From Gammaproteobacteria bacterium (GTDB lineage Bacteria; Pseudomonadota; Gammaproteobacteria; Arenicellales; JAJDZL01): a DNA stretch of 45,188 nucleotides. Both the position numbers and the translations under genes were made by a program. The stretch spans positions 86,889-132,076 of the forward strand of contig JAJEHQ010000011.1 of the NCBI GenBank assembly GCA_022823625.1, written 5' to 3'. Under the pieces are notes generated by a model, which saw only the letters and a list, made by a program, of their open reading frames with translations, was not told the DNA's origin and made no database searches. Positions 1 to 8,727 of the stretch are shown one piece after another. Each line of letters starts with the position of its first letter. Within the stretch, counting starts at the first letter, position 1.

Positions 1-100
1 TCGAATTGTGGAAGACGGCACGCACCAGGAATTACTGGCGCGTGAGGGGCACTACTACCAACTTTACACAGTCTACAGAGAAACGGAAGAGCAGAACTGA
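1..100 (+). CDS. ABC transporter ATP-binding protein, C-terminal fragment
   Basis: An open frame enters from the left edge and stops with TGA at 98-100. The visible 32 residues contain VEDGTHQELL followed by GHYYQLY. This is the usual tail of an MsbA/lipid-A-exporter or multidrug type ABC half-transporter, just after the H-loop. It would act as a membrane exporter ATPase. Only the last few percent of the gene is inside the window, so the substrate cannot be judged. It converges on the next gene with 13 bases between them. Confidence 0.75.
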   Translation, partial: RIVEDGTHQELLAREGHYYQLYTVYRETEEQN

Positions 101-113
101 GCTTGCTGTTAAC

Positions 114-2243
114 TCAGCGCCGCCGCCATCGGTTGAAACGGGTTAGGAAATTCGTTGCCCGCTCTGAGACCTGTTTGCGACGCCAGTTTCCTGCAACAAA
201 CCGGGCAGACTCCGCCAGCGTCGGATAAATGTGAATGGTTCCGAGAATCTTGCCAAGCCCCAGACCATTCTGCATGGCAAGAATGAATTCTGTAATCAGA
301 TCACCGGCATGCTCTCCAACTACTGTTACACCTAGAATCTTGTCTTTCCCGGGTGGTGTCAGCACCTTGATTTCACCGTGTGCCTCACTGTCTGTAATGG
401 CACGTGACAAGTCCTTAAAGTCGTAGCGGGTCACTTCGAAAGCAATACCTTGCGCCTCGGCTTCCTGTTCATTTAAACCGACTCTCGCGACCTCAGGATC
501 GGTGAATGTCGCCCACGGAATGACAGAATAGTTCACTCGGCGACGGAAGAAAGGCCGCAGCAGTGCGTTAGGAGCGGCCGTGGTTGCCTGGTGTGCCCCG
601 AAGTGTGTAAACTGGAAAGGTCCTGCAACGTCACCGATTGCATAAATATTCGGGTAGTTCGTTTCCAGAAACTCATTGACCTCAATCGTGCCGTGGCTGG
701 AAATTTCGATTCCGAGTGCTTCAATTCCGTATCCCTCAAGTCTGGCCTTGCGTCCGACTGCAACCAACAGCACATCAAACTCGATTCGAACTGTTTCACC
801 GTTATGATCGCAGATCAGAATCTTTTGACCGTTATTAATCTCAAATTCATTTGCCTGATGTTCCAGGCGCACATCAATGCCCTCTTCAACAAAACGATCC
901 AGCACAATTTGGGAGTACTCAGGATCCTCTCTCGGCATGAGTCTCGGCGGTTTTTGAATCTGAGTTACACTTGAACCAAGTCGGGCAAAAGCCTGGGACA
1001 GTTCACAGCCGATTGGGCCACCACCCAAGACCAGTAAGCGTTCAGGCAGCTGTTCGATTTCCCAGATCGTGTCCGACGTGTAGAACCCAGTATTCTCTAT
1101 GCCGGGCAGTGGCGGAACTGCTGGTTCTGCACCGGTTGCAATGATGATGCTGCGAGTCGTCAGTTTTTGACCGTCGACGTTTACACAGTAGGGCGATTCG
1201 ATTGTTGCATGCCCGGTAAAACAGTCGACACCGAGCGAGGTGTACCGTTCGACCGAGTCGTGATGCTCAATGACACCGATGATGCTGTGTACGCGCTTCA
1301 TGATGTCCTTGAAATCAAAATCAGCGCTTGCGGTATGCACCCCAAACTCTTCGCTGCGTTTGATGTGCGACATGAACTTCGCGGTGCGGATGATTGCCTT
1401 GGAAGGAACGCAGCCGGTGTTGAGGCAGTCGCCGCCCATTTTGCCCTTTTCGATTAAGGCTACTTTGGCTTTAACTGCAGCGGAAATATAGGCTGCTACC
1501 AGACCCGCGGATCCTGCACCAATTACGACCGTGTTGAAATCGAACTTTTTGGGTTTGCTGAATTTGCTGAGAGTTTTGCGACTCTTCATGATGTCAATAA
1601 ATTTCTTTGAAATGAGAGGGAAGATACCCAACAAAACGAAGGATGCCACGAGTGCCGGCGAAAGAATTTCACCAACCGAATCAATCTTTGCCAATTGCGT
1701 TCCTGCATTAACGTACACAATGGTAGCGGGGAGCATGCCGATCTGACTGACGATGAAGTAGGTACGAAGACGCATCGGAGTCAGTCCCATGACCAGGTTG
1801 ATGATAAAAAACGGAAAAATTGGTACCATTCGAAGCGTGAACAGATAAACCGCGCCATCTTTGCGAATGCCTTCGTTGATCGTTCGAAGCCGATCGCCGT
1901 AGCGACTTTGGATTGCATCGCGTAGAATGTGCCGCGAGACGAGGAATGCGCAGGATGCGCCAATGACCGAGGCGAAAGACACCAGTACAGTGCCCCATAA
2001 CAATCCGAAAATTGCTCCCCCGACGAGTGTGGCAATCGCTGCCCCTGGTACTGATAGACCGGTAATCAGGACGTAAACTGCGAAGTAAATGAGTGCACTC
2101 TTCAGGGGCGAGGCATCTCGAAACTCAATTATTCGATCGCGGTTGTCCAGGAAAAGGTTCACATCAAGATATCGTCCGAGGTCGAATACAAAATAAACGA
2201 CCAGCAGAGCGGCGATAACTGCGAGTATCAGGATCTTTTTCAT
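114..2243 (-). CDS. TVP38/TMEM64 membrane domain fused to FAD-dependent pyridine nucleotide-disulfide oxidoreductase
   Basis: This 709-residue two-domain protein has a TVP38/DedA-like membrane domain at residues 1-215. That part has an N-terminal helix, hydrophobic stretches near 47-102, 134-178 and 197-213, and a VGGAIFG motif. A mercuric reductase/dihydrolipoyl dehydrogenase type flavoprotein follows from about 237. Its marks are the FAD loop IGAGSAG (241-247), redox cysteines C273 and C278 in GGDCLNTGCVPSK, a second dinucleotide loop GGGPIG near 407, and the C-terminal HxYPTxxE catalytic pair. All flavoprotein residues are present, so it should be active. The TVP38 half anchors it in the inner membrane. 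The fusion is known from other bacteria. The physiological substrate (a thiol, disulfide, metal or quinone-linked acceptor) is not evident. No mer genes lie nearby. Confidence 0.93.
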   Translation of the reverse strand: MKKILILAVIAALLVVYFVFDLGRYLDVNLFLDNRDRIIEFRDASPLKSALIYFAVYVLITGLSVPGAAIATLVGGAIFGLLWGTVLVSFASVIGASCAFLVSRHILRDAIQSRYGDRLRTINEGIRKDGAVYLFTLRMVPIFPFFIINLVMGLTPMRLRTYFIVSQIGMLPATIVYVNAGTQLAKIDSVGEILSPALVASFVLLGIFPLISKKFIDIMKSRKTLSKFSKPKKFDFNTVVIGAGSAGLVAAYISAAVKAKVALIEKGKMGGDCLNTGCVPSKAIIRTAKFMSHIKRSEEFGVHTASADFDFKDIMKRVHSIIGVIEHHDSVERYTSLGVDCFTGHATIESPYCVNVDGQKLTTRSIIIATGAEPAVPPLPGIENTGFYTSDTIWEIEQLPERLLVLGGGPIGCELSQAFARLGSSVTQIQKPPRLMPREDPEYSQIVLDRFVEEGIDVRLEHQANEFEINNGQKILICDHNGETVRIEFDVLLVAVGRKARLEGYGIEALGIEISSHGTIEVNEFLETNYPNIYAIGDVAGPFQFTHFGAHQATTAAPNALLRPFFRRRVNYSVIPWATFTDPEVARVGLNEQEAEAQGIAFEVTRYDFKDLSRAITDSEAHGEIKVLTPPGKDKILGVTVVGEHAGDLITEFILAMQNGLGLGKILGTIHIYPTLAESARFVAGNWRRKQVSERATNFLTRFNRWRRR

Positions 2244-2494
2244 CTATGCTTCACGCGAATAAGTCAGGTCAGGGCATCGTTGTTTAGACCAGTGAATTTG
2301 GAATTATGTTCTAAATTAAATTTGCGGATTCAAATTCTTGGCTGAACTGTTCGGCATTAGCGATCAAGTGATGTCAGTCGTAACGTGGACTTCTTGTTGG
2401 CTGGATGAATCACTCGGAAGAGATTGCACTCCTAAGTCTGACTGAAGTGCAGCAAAAAATAGATTTGGCATGAATCTGCGAACACCTGCGAACT

Positions 2495-2503
2495 TGCTAT
2501 AAT
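2495..2503 (+). promoter_or_regulatory. extended -10 promoter candidate
   Basis: TGCTATAAT is a perfect extended -10 element (TGn + TATAAT), with no good -35 box at the usual distance. It would give a leader of about 170 nt for the coiled-coil OmpA gene at 2682. It is the only strong signal I see in the 438-base interval 2244-2681, which holds no convincing ORF and also has to carry the promoter of the divergent oxidoreductase. Confidence 0.45.
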
Positions 2504-2681
2504 CTGCTCAAGTTGACTTGCACTTCATCCGAAACCGTGATTGTTTAATTCCCCTTTTGGCTCGCAAAATCACTTTTCCACACTGCAGGGTGCAGAACTA
2601 TCAGCAGCGCATGGTTTTACCTCTGCATCCAAATCGCAACCATTCCCTGTTTCAGGCGAACTTCCAGACTGAGGTTTGATC

Positions 2682-5132
2682 GTGTTATCTTTACTTAGAC
2701 ACCCGCTTACCCTCACCATTTTGATACTTGCAGCAATTGTTGGCTGGATAAGTTTAATTTTCGTCGTTAATCGTTCTGATCAAGATTTAGAGAGAGCAAA
2801 CCAGACGGCCGTTGAATTGGAGCAGAATATGACTGAATTACAAGCTCAATTAAATGAGCTTCAAGCTGATCACGAGGGATTACTGCAGGAAACCATTGCA
2901 CTTCGAATGTTGAGTGAAAGTGATGAGACAGCTGAAGAATCTGCTGTAACAACAGCAGCAGAAGAAAGTATTTCCAGGTTTCCGGATAGCCGCGAGACAT
3001 ACCTAGCTGCCAGGCTGGAACAGTCTACCAAGCAACTGCGACGACAACGCGCTCAGAATAGACAATTGAAGGGAGAATTCGATGCGGCGAAGGCTGAAAG
3101 TTCTGTCATGGTCGAGGAGTCCCAGTCTTCTGAATCAGCTGAAGAAGGAGTTTCCCGCTTTCCATACGGCAGAGAGACTTACCTGGCTACAAGACTGAAG
3201 CAAGCAACTAGGCAATACCGGCGGCAGCGTGCGCTAAATCGACACCTGGCCTCATCTCTCAAAGAAGCTAATGAACGAATTGCTGCCAAGGCGTCAGAAA
3301 CAGATGCTCTGTCTAGCGAAAAGCCGGTCGACTCGTCTTCAATGACTGAGGAAGCCCAAGCATCAGCTGTGACGGAAGATTCTGAAACCTCGACTGCCGT
3401 AAATCGAATCGCCAGTCTGCAGCAGGCACTGGAATCCGCCAGAGAAGAAATGCTACAGTTGGATGTTGAACTTTCAGCCGCCTTGTATCGAATCGCCACA
3501 TTGGAACAGGAATTGGAAACGGCCAGAAGCGAAAAGCAACAAACGGATGCCAGACTTTCGGCAACTACCACTCGAGTTGCCAGTCTGGAGAAAGAGTTGG
3601 AATCTATTAACATTGAAAAGCAGCGTCTGGATACTGAACTTTCGGCAACCCAATCTCGAATCATCAGTTTGGAACAAGAACTGGAGACCGTCAGAACCGA
3701 AAGTCAACAATCGGATACTGAATCCTCAACCGCTGCCACTCTGCAGCAGGAACTGGAGACCGCAAATAATGAACAGCAGCAATTGGACACCAATCTTGAG
3801 GAGGTTAAGTCTCGAATTGCCGGTTTGGAACCAGAATTGGAATTGGTTCGTAGCGAACAGCAGCAGTCGGAATCGGAACTCTCCGCAGCCACAGATCAAG
3901 TTGTCGATCTGGAACAGATGCTCGAGGCTGCCAGGACCGAAAGGCAGCGATTGGATGCAGAACTTTCGGCTGCCCAAATTCGAATTGCCAGTCTCGAACA
4001 GCAACTGGACAATGCCGGAGCTGGAACGCAGCAAACAGATTCCGAACCCTCAGCAACGGCAAGCCAAATTGCTGCTTTGGAACAAGAACTGGATATTGCT
4101 AATGATGAAAAGCAGCGATCCAACAAAGAAATCGAACGCTTGACTGTACAAATTGACGAACTTAGATCGGGCTACGATAGTGAACGCGATTACTACGAAC
4201 GCACTATTGAAGGATTGGTCGAAAAGCTTAATCAGGCAGTTGCTCTGGTTGTCGATTCTGAAGAACCTGATGAACAGCCGACTGTTTCAGCACCTGACGA
4301 GCCAGCGACGCAAATGGCGGATTCTACTGAACCAGATTCGACTCAAGAGCAGGATAGCAGTGAAACGCTTCTTGCTGATAGAACCAATCAACTGCTCGCA
4401 CAACTTACCGATTTGCAGGAGAGACTTAACCAGACGGAAGTTAGTGCTTCAGCCCTCGCCGATGCTGAATCCCGAATTGCAGAATTGGATCAGCAGCTTT
4501 CAAATTCAATCAGCAACAACGTACAACTGCAAGAGGAACTCATCGACCTCACCAATAAAGTGGATGCTTTGACCACAGAATTACAAGCTGCGGAACGACG
4601 AACTGAAAACATGGAAACCTTGGCGCAATCGATCACTCAAGAAAATGAGCAATTGGGACAGTTGATCGGTGACTTGCGTGAAACCATGGATATCAGTATT
4701 GCTGAAAAGGCCAGTGAAATCTCTGAGCTCGTTTCCGGTTACACCGTTTTGGAGTACTCTACAGATATATTGTTTGAATCAGGTTCAGCAGTGCTCACAG
4801 AAGCAGGAAAAAAAGATTTGAAGGAGTTTGCTGACTCAATTGAATCGGAGACTTTCAACAACCGCGTAGTGAGTGTCGAAGGGCATACGGACGATGTGCC
4901 AATTAAAGGGGATTTGCGAACCTACTATCCCACCAACTGGGAACTATCGATGGCAAGGTCAGCTGCTGCAACTCGCTATCTAGTTGAGCAAGGCGTACCC
5001 GCGGATCGTCTTCGAGCCGTCGGATTTGGTTCGCGGCGACCTATTGAATCCAATGAAACTGAAAGAGGCAGGCGCTCGAATCGTCGAATCGAAATTCATT
5101 TGGTGCCGGAACTGCAAAGAGCAAAAAACTAA
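2682..5132 (+). CDS. OmpA-family protein with N-terminal membrane anchor and long repetitive coiled coil
   Basis: I chose GTG at 2682 because GAGG at 2671-2674 stands seven bases upstream; an in-frame TTG at 2676 is too close to that site. Residue numbers here count from the 2676 codon. A single hydrophobic helix (about 11-31) anchors the protein in the inner membrane with no signal cleavage. Residues 35-75 are helical. A 33-residue block with SRFPxxRETYL and RRQRAxNR occurs twice, at 99-131 and 159-191. Nine units of a 28-residue heptad repeat follow (244-491), then more coiled coil. The last about 120 residues are an OmpA/MotB peptidoglycan-binding domain with GHTDDVP, LSxxRSxAxxxYL and RRSNRRIEI. 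It probably spans the periplasm from inner membrane to cell wall. Its role is unknown; MotB-like or envelope-spacing functions are possible. The 5-base gap to the next gene suggests cotranscription. Confidence 0.88.
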   Translation: MLSLLRHPLTLTILILAAIVGWISLIFVVNRSDQDLERANQTAVELEQNMTELQAQLNELQADHEGLLQETIALRMLSESDETAEESAVTTAAEESISRFPDSRETYLAARLEQSTKQLRRQRAQNRQLKGEFDAAKAESSVMVEESQSSESAEEGVSRFPYGRETYLATRLKQATRQYRRQRALNRHLASSLKEANERIAAKASETDALSSEKPVDSSSMTEEAQASAVTEDSETSTAVNRIASLQQALESAREEMLQLDVELSAALYRIATLEQELETARSEKQQTDARLSATTTRVASLEKELESINIEKQRLDTELSATQSRIISLEQELETVRTESQQSDTESSTAATLQQELETANNEQQQLDTNLEEVKSRIAGLEPELELVRSEQQQSESELSAATDQVVDLEQMLEAARTERQRLDAELSAAQIRIASLEQQLDNAGAGTQQTDSEPSATASQIAALEQELDIANDEKQRSNKEIERLTVQIDELRSGYDSERDYYERTIEGLVEKLNQAVALVVDSEEPDEQPTVSAPDEPATQMADSTEPDSTQEQDSSETLLADRTNQLLAQLTDLQERLNQTEVSASALADAESRIAELDQQLSNSISNNVQLQEELIDLTNKVDALTTELQAAERRTENMETLAQSITQENEQLGQLIGDLRETMDISIAEKASEISELVSGYTVLEYSTDILFESGSAVLTEAGKKDLKEFADSIESETFNNRVVSVEGHTDDVPIKGDLRTYYPTNWELSMARSAAATRYLVEQGVPADRLRAVGFGSRRPIESNETERGRRSNRRIEIHLVPELQRAKN
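3405..4148 (+). repeat. nine tandem 84-bp repeats encoding 28-residue heptad units
   Basis: Inside the OmpA-family gene, a unit of the form RIASLEQELExARxEkQQxDaELSAAxx recurs with 28-residue (84-base) spacing, exactly four heptads. Units begin with RIASLQQ, RIATLEQ, RVASLEK, RIISLEQ, then a shortened unit beginning TLQQELE, then RIAGLEP, QVVDLEQ, RIASLEQ and QIAALEQ. The fifth unit lacks four residues, which shifts the heptad phase (a stammer). DNA identity between units is visible but imperfect, so the expansion is not recent. Confidence 0.85.
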
Positions 5133-5137
5133 AGACA

Positions 5138-5785
5138 ATGTCGAATTGTCTGCCTTATGACCCTGTTGCAGCAGTACAGCATCTGGGTGACGCTGACCCT
5201 GTTATGGCTGAACTGACAGCCGAGGTTGGTGAATGCGGTCTAGACTTCAGAGCAGACCTTGATCCCTTCCAGGCACTTTTGCGCTCTATCGTTTACCAGC
5301 AACTATCGGGCCACGCGGCAGCCAGCATTCTGAATCGAGTGCTGGGTTTATTCGATAGAAACTTTCCGACGCCCGCTGCGCTCCTGCAAACTGCCGACGA
5401 TCAGTTGCGTTCCTGTGGACTGTCCTGGTCAAAAATTCGTGCAGTTAAAGACCTCGCAGACAAAACCAGTGAGAATCTGTTGCCAGCGCCAAAGGACATT
5501 GCCAAAATGTCCAGCGAGGAAATCATTAAAGCGTTTTCGACCGTTCGTGGCATCGGTCCGTGGACAGTTGAGATGCTATTGATCTTCAATCTGGGGCGCC
5601 CGGACATTCTTCCTGCGACAGACCTTGGGGTGAGGCGCGGTTTTTCTGTCGCATATGAAACGGGAGAGTTACCAACACCGAATGAGTTGTTGGAGCGCGG
5701 CGAGTGCTGGAGACCGTTTCGTAGTGTGGCGAGCTGGTACCTGTGGCAGGCAGCGAGCCCAAAGTTTCGCGCTGAGAGCGCTTAA
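5138..5785 (+). CDS. DNA-3-methyladenine glycosylase II (AlkA-type HhH-GPD)
   Basis: This 215-residue base-excision repair enzyme should remove alkylated purines from DNA. It carries the helix-hairpin-helix TVRGIGPWTVEMLL (136-148) and the catalytic aspartate D162 in LPATDLGVRRGF. The helical core FQALLRSIVYQQLSG is typical of the family. It lacks the N-terminal domain of E. coli AlkA, so it resembles the compact MAG/YfjP type. It starts five bases after the OmpA-family gene with no clear ribosome site of its own, so translational coupling is likely. The product is cytoplasmic. Confidence 0.92.
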   Translation: MSNCLPYDPVAAVQHLGDADPVMAELTAEVGECGLDFRADLDPFQALLRSIVYQQLSGHAAASILNRVLGLFDRNFPTPAALLQTADDQLRSCGLSWSKIRAVKDLADKTSENLLPAPKDIAKMSSEEIIKAFSTVRGIGPWTVEMLLIFNLGRPDILPATDLGVRRGFSVAYETGELPTPNELLERGECWRPFRSVASWYLWQAASPKFRAESA

Positions 5786-5797
5786 CTCAAAGAATCG

Positions 5798-5822
5798 GTC
5801 CCGACAGCAGCACCGCCGGGAC
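5798..5822. terminator. possible bidirectional hairpin between convergent genes
   Basis: GTCCCG (5798-5803) pairs with CGGGAC (5817-5822) around a 13-base loop, between the convergent alkA-like and icd genes. No long T tract follows on either strand, so intrinsic termination is uncertain. Confidence 0.3.
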
Positions 5823-5849
5823 TGAATTTCTGAAATTAACCCGGATGAG

Positions 5850-7100
5850 TCAGAGACTTTCCATTTGTTCGATCAGCGCGTCTGCAAAGCCGCTGGTCGA
5901 AACTTCAGTTGCCCCCTCCGTCAGCCGCGCAAAATCGTAGGTTACGATGCCTCGACCGATCACTTTGGGATAGGCGCGGTTGATCAGGTCTGCAGCTTCC
6001 TGCCAGTTAAGGTATTCAAGCATCATGACGCCTGAAAGCAATAGCGAGGACGGATTGACTTTGTTCTGGTTAGCGTACTTGGGTGCGGTACCGTGAGTTG
6101 CTTCAAAAACGGCGACGTGGTCAGCCACATTGGCACCCGGTGCGATTCCAATGCCGCCGACTTCAGCCGCAGCAGCATCTGAAAGGTAATCACCATTCAG
6201 GTTGGTTGTGGCAATCACATCAAACTCGGCTGGTCGAAGCTGTAACAACTGGAACATGATGTCAGCGATACGGTCTTTGATCACGACCCGTCCTTGTGGC
6301 CTCACACCGTCGAACTGATCCCAAAGCTCATCTTCGGAAATGGTGGAGTCAGCAAATTCTTCCTTTGCAAGTTCATAACCCCAGGCACGAAACGCACCTT
6401 CAGTGAACTTCATAATGTTGCCCTTGTGCACCAGAGTTACGCTCTCGCGACCGCTGTCAATGGCATACTGAATGGCTTTTCTAACCAGTCGCTTGGTACG
6501 AAATTCGCTAACTGGTTTGATTCCCAAGCCCGCACCGGTTTCAAAATTCACATGCATTTCCTCGCGTAGAAACCTTGCGAGCTTTTCGTTTTCTGGAGAG
6601 CCTGAAGAAAACTCAATGCCTGAATAAACATCTTCCGTGTTCTCGCGAAATATAACCACATCCACATCCTGCGGACGTTTCAGTGGAGACGGGACACCGC
6701 TGTAGTATTTGACTGGGCGAATACACGCGTACAGGTCCAGTGCCTGGCGAAGTGACACATTCAAAGATCTGAATCCACCCCCAACAGGCGTCGAAAGTGG
6801 TCCCTTGATTGCGACAGTGAGTTCCTTGATTGCCTGAAGTGATTCGTCCGGAAAATAATCGCCATCATACAGACTGCCGGCTTTTTCACCCATGTACATT
6901 TCGCACCAGTGAATCTTCTTGTTTCCGCCATACGCGAGTTCCACTGCTGTGTTCCAGACCCGCATTGATGCTCGGGTAATATCGGGACCAATTCCGTCCC
7001 CTTCTACGAAACCAATAATCGGATCGTCCGGTACGCGTAAGCTACCATCTTTTATCGTTATTTTTTCACCGCTTTCCGGTATTCTTATGTGTTCAAACAT
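5850..7100 (-). CDS. icd: NADP-dependent isocitrate dehydrogenase
   Basis: This 416-residue TCA cycle enzyme oxidatively decarboxylates isocitrate to 2-oxoglutarate with NADP. It matches the E. coli Icd type throughout: [11 protein letters not shown] near 31-41, the substrate loop [13 protein letters not shown] with S112 at the place of the regulatory phosphoserine of E. coli (S113), [12 protein letters not shown], and the nucleotide-binding [12 protein letters not shown] near the C terminus. AGGAAG and GAGAAG lie directly upstream of the ATG. The phosphorylatable serine is conserved, but no aceK kinase gene is in the window, so control by phosphorylation is only possible. It is divergent from ggt with 106 bases between them. 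Confidence 0.97.
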   Translation of the reverse strand: MFEHIRIPESGEKITIKDGSLRVPDDPIIGFVEGDGIGPDITRASMRVWNTAVELAYGGNKKIHWCEMYMGEKAGSLYDGDYFPDESLQAIKELTVAIKGPLSTPVGGGFRSLNVSLRQALDLYACIRPVKYYSGVPSPLKRPQDVDVVIFRENTEDVYSGIEFSSGSPENEKLARFLREEMHVNFETGAGLGIKPVSEFRTKRLVRKAIQYAIDSGRESVTLVHKGNIMKFTEGAFRAWGYELAKEEFADSTISEDELWDQFDGVRPQGRVVIKDRIADIMFQLLQLRPAEFDVIATTNLNGDYLSDAAAAEVGGIGIAPGANVADHVAVFEATHGTAPKYANQNKVNPSSLLLSGVMMLEYLNWQEAADLINRAYPKVIGRGIVTYDFARLTEGATEVSTSGFADALIEQMESL

Positions 7101-7206
7101 TTCTTCTCACTTCCTTTCGTGCTTAAAGTACTCGTATGACCAGTTGTGTCAATTATCTAATGAATGAGCCAGGCGAAAACTGTATGCCTGCTCCGGGATA
7201 CCGTCG

Positions 7207-8727
7207 ATGAACAAAGGAATTGTAACTGCTGGACATCCTCAAACGGCAGCCGCTGCTGCTCAAATTTTATCCGCGGGCGGTAATGCATTTGACGCGGCTA
7301 TCGCTGCGCTGTTTTCTGTTTGTGTAACTGAACCTGCTCTTGCATCTTTAGGCGGTGGCGGTTTCTTGATGGCGAGTCCAAGTTCCAATCAACCCGTTCT
7401 ATTTGACTTTTTTGTACAGACCCCGCGTCAGCGAAAAGCCATCGAAGACGTCAAAACCGAAAAATTCATTTGCGATTTTGGAGATGCACAACAGGAGTTC
7501 ATCATTGGCTCTGGGACCTGTGCGGTGCCGGGCTACGTAAAAGGTATCTTCGAAGTGGCCAGACGCTACTCAAAGATGCCCATGAATGCTTTGATTGAGC
7601 CGACACTTCAAATTCTGAAAGAGGGCATCGAAATCAATGAGATGCAGGCGTATGTACTGGACATTTTGACACCAATTTATCTATCTGGCGACGCACGGTT
7701 AATATTTGAAAGCAAGCAGAAGCCCGGGCACACGGTTCGGAAAGGTGAAACTACCTTTTTTCCAAATTATGATGATTTGCTCGAAACGCTGGCGATTGAA
7801 GGTGAGGCATTGTTTTACCACGGTGAGATTGCAAAGTCGATCCATGAAACAAGTCTTGAGGGCGGGCAGGTAACTTACGATGACCTGACCAACTACCGCG
7901 TAGAACTTAGAAAACCACTTAAGGTGCGCTACAAAAATCACACCCTGCTTTTGAATCCACCACCTTCAAGTGGTGGTATTACGATCGCTCTTGCGATGAG
8001 TCGACTATCCTTGCTCAATCTCGCACAGTATCGATTCGGATCTTCGGAACATTTGAGTGCGGTTATGGATTCATTTGTCCAGTGTGCGCGGCTCGAAGAG
8101 AATGCTTCACCGAATCCAGATGTTGGGTTTGACGCTGGGCTTTTGCAAATTTACCAAGCCAATCAGGAGTGGTTGTCGCCAAACGGTACCACTCACATTT
8201 CGATCATAGATCGAGAACGCAACGCAGTGGCCGTATCAGTCAGTAATGGAGAAGGCTGCGGGACCATGATTCCCGGCACATCCGTAATGATGAACAACAT
8301 GATGGGCGAGCACGATGTCAATCCCTACGGTCTGACTCAGTGGCCGCTGGCTAGGCGCCTAAGTTCATTGATGTCCCCAACGGTCGCAATTGATGACAAG
8401 GGTTCCCAGATTGTGATTGGGACCGGTGGTTCCAACCGTATCCCTGGTGTAGTCAAGCAGGTACTGATCAATCTTCTGGACTATGGCATGAGCGTTCAGG
8501 ACGCGGTTCAGGCGCCGCGGCTTCATTATCACAGGAATGAAGCGTACGCTGAGAATCTGTTTGGTAATTCGGAACTACCTGATATTCTCAGTCGCTTCGG
8601 CGATGCGACTACATTCAAAACAAACAATGTTTTCTTCGGCGGTGCGCATACAGCGCGGCAACTGGCTCGGACTGTAGAAGGCTTTGGCGATAAGCGCCGT
8701 GGTGGAGTCTGGGTCGAAGTCGCGTGA
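7207..8727 (+). CDS. ggt: gamma-glutamyltransferase family protein
   Basis: An N-terminal nucleophile hydrolase that cleaves gamma-glutamyl bonds (glutathione or gamma-glutamyl compounds) or transfers the glutamyl group. The family features are the N-terminal GGNAFDAAIA and the nucleophile and self-processing threonine T328 in NGTTHISIIDRERNAVA. The substrate loop follows with GCGTMIPGTSVMMNNMM. At 506 residues it is shorter than E. coli Ggt (about 580) and begins directly with the mature fold, with no signal peptide. That points to a cytoplasmic member such as those in catabolic pathways. Its stop codon overlaps the start of the following transporter, so the transporter may import its substrate or export its product. 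Confidence 0.92.
   Translation: MNKGIVTAGHPQTAAAAAQILSAGGNAFDAAIAALFSVCVTEPALASLGGGGFLMASPSSNQPVLFDFFVQTPRQRKAIEDVKTEKFICDFGDAQQEFIIGSGTCAVPGYVKGIFEVARRYSKMPMNALIEPTLQILKEGIEINEMQAYVLDILTPIYLSGDARLIFESKQKPGHTVRKGETTFFPNYDDLLETLAIEGEALFYHGEIAKSIHETSLEGGQVTYDDLTNYRVELRKPLKVRYKNHTLLLNPPPSSGGITIALAMSRLSLLNLAQYRFGSSEHLSAVMDSFVQCARLEENASPNPDVGFDAGLLQIYQANQEWLSPNGTTHISIIDRERNAVAVSVSNGEGCGTMIPGTSVMMNNMMGEHDVNPYGLTQWPLARRLSSLMSPTVAIDDKGSQIVIGTGGSNRIPGVVKQVLINLLDYGMSVQDAVQAPRLHYHRNEAYAENLFGNSELPDILSRFGDATTFKTNNVFFGGAHTARQLARTVEGFGDKRRGGVWVEVA

Noticed and set aside
3179..4126. Long open frames antisense and in other frames across the repetitive OmpA-family gene
   Set aside because: The 84-bp repeats propagate stop-free frames; the products are low-complexity echoes rich in W, N and S or in S, C and R, with no ribosome sites.
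3405..4148. Possible CRISPR-like array from the regular 84-bp spacing
   Set aside because: Units are contiguous, coding and diverged, with no spacers and no cas genes; they are protein repeats.
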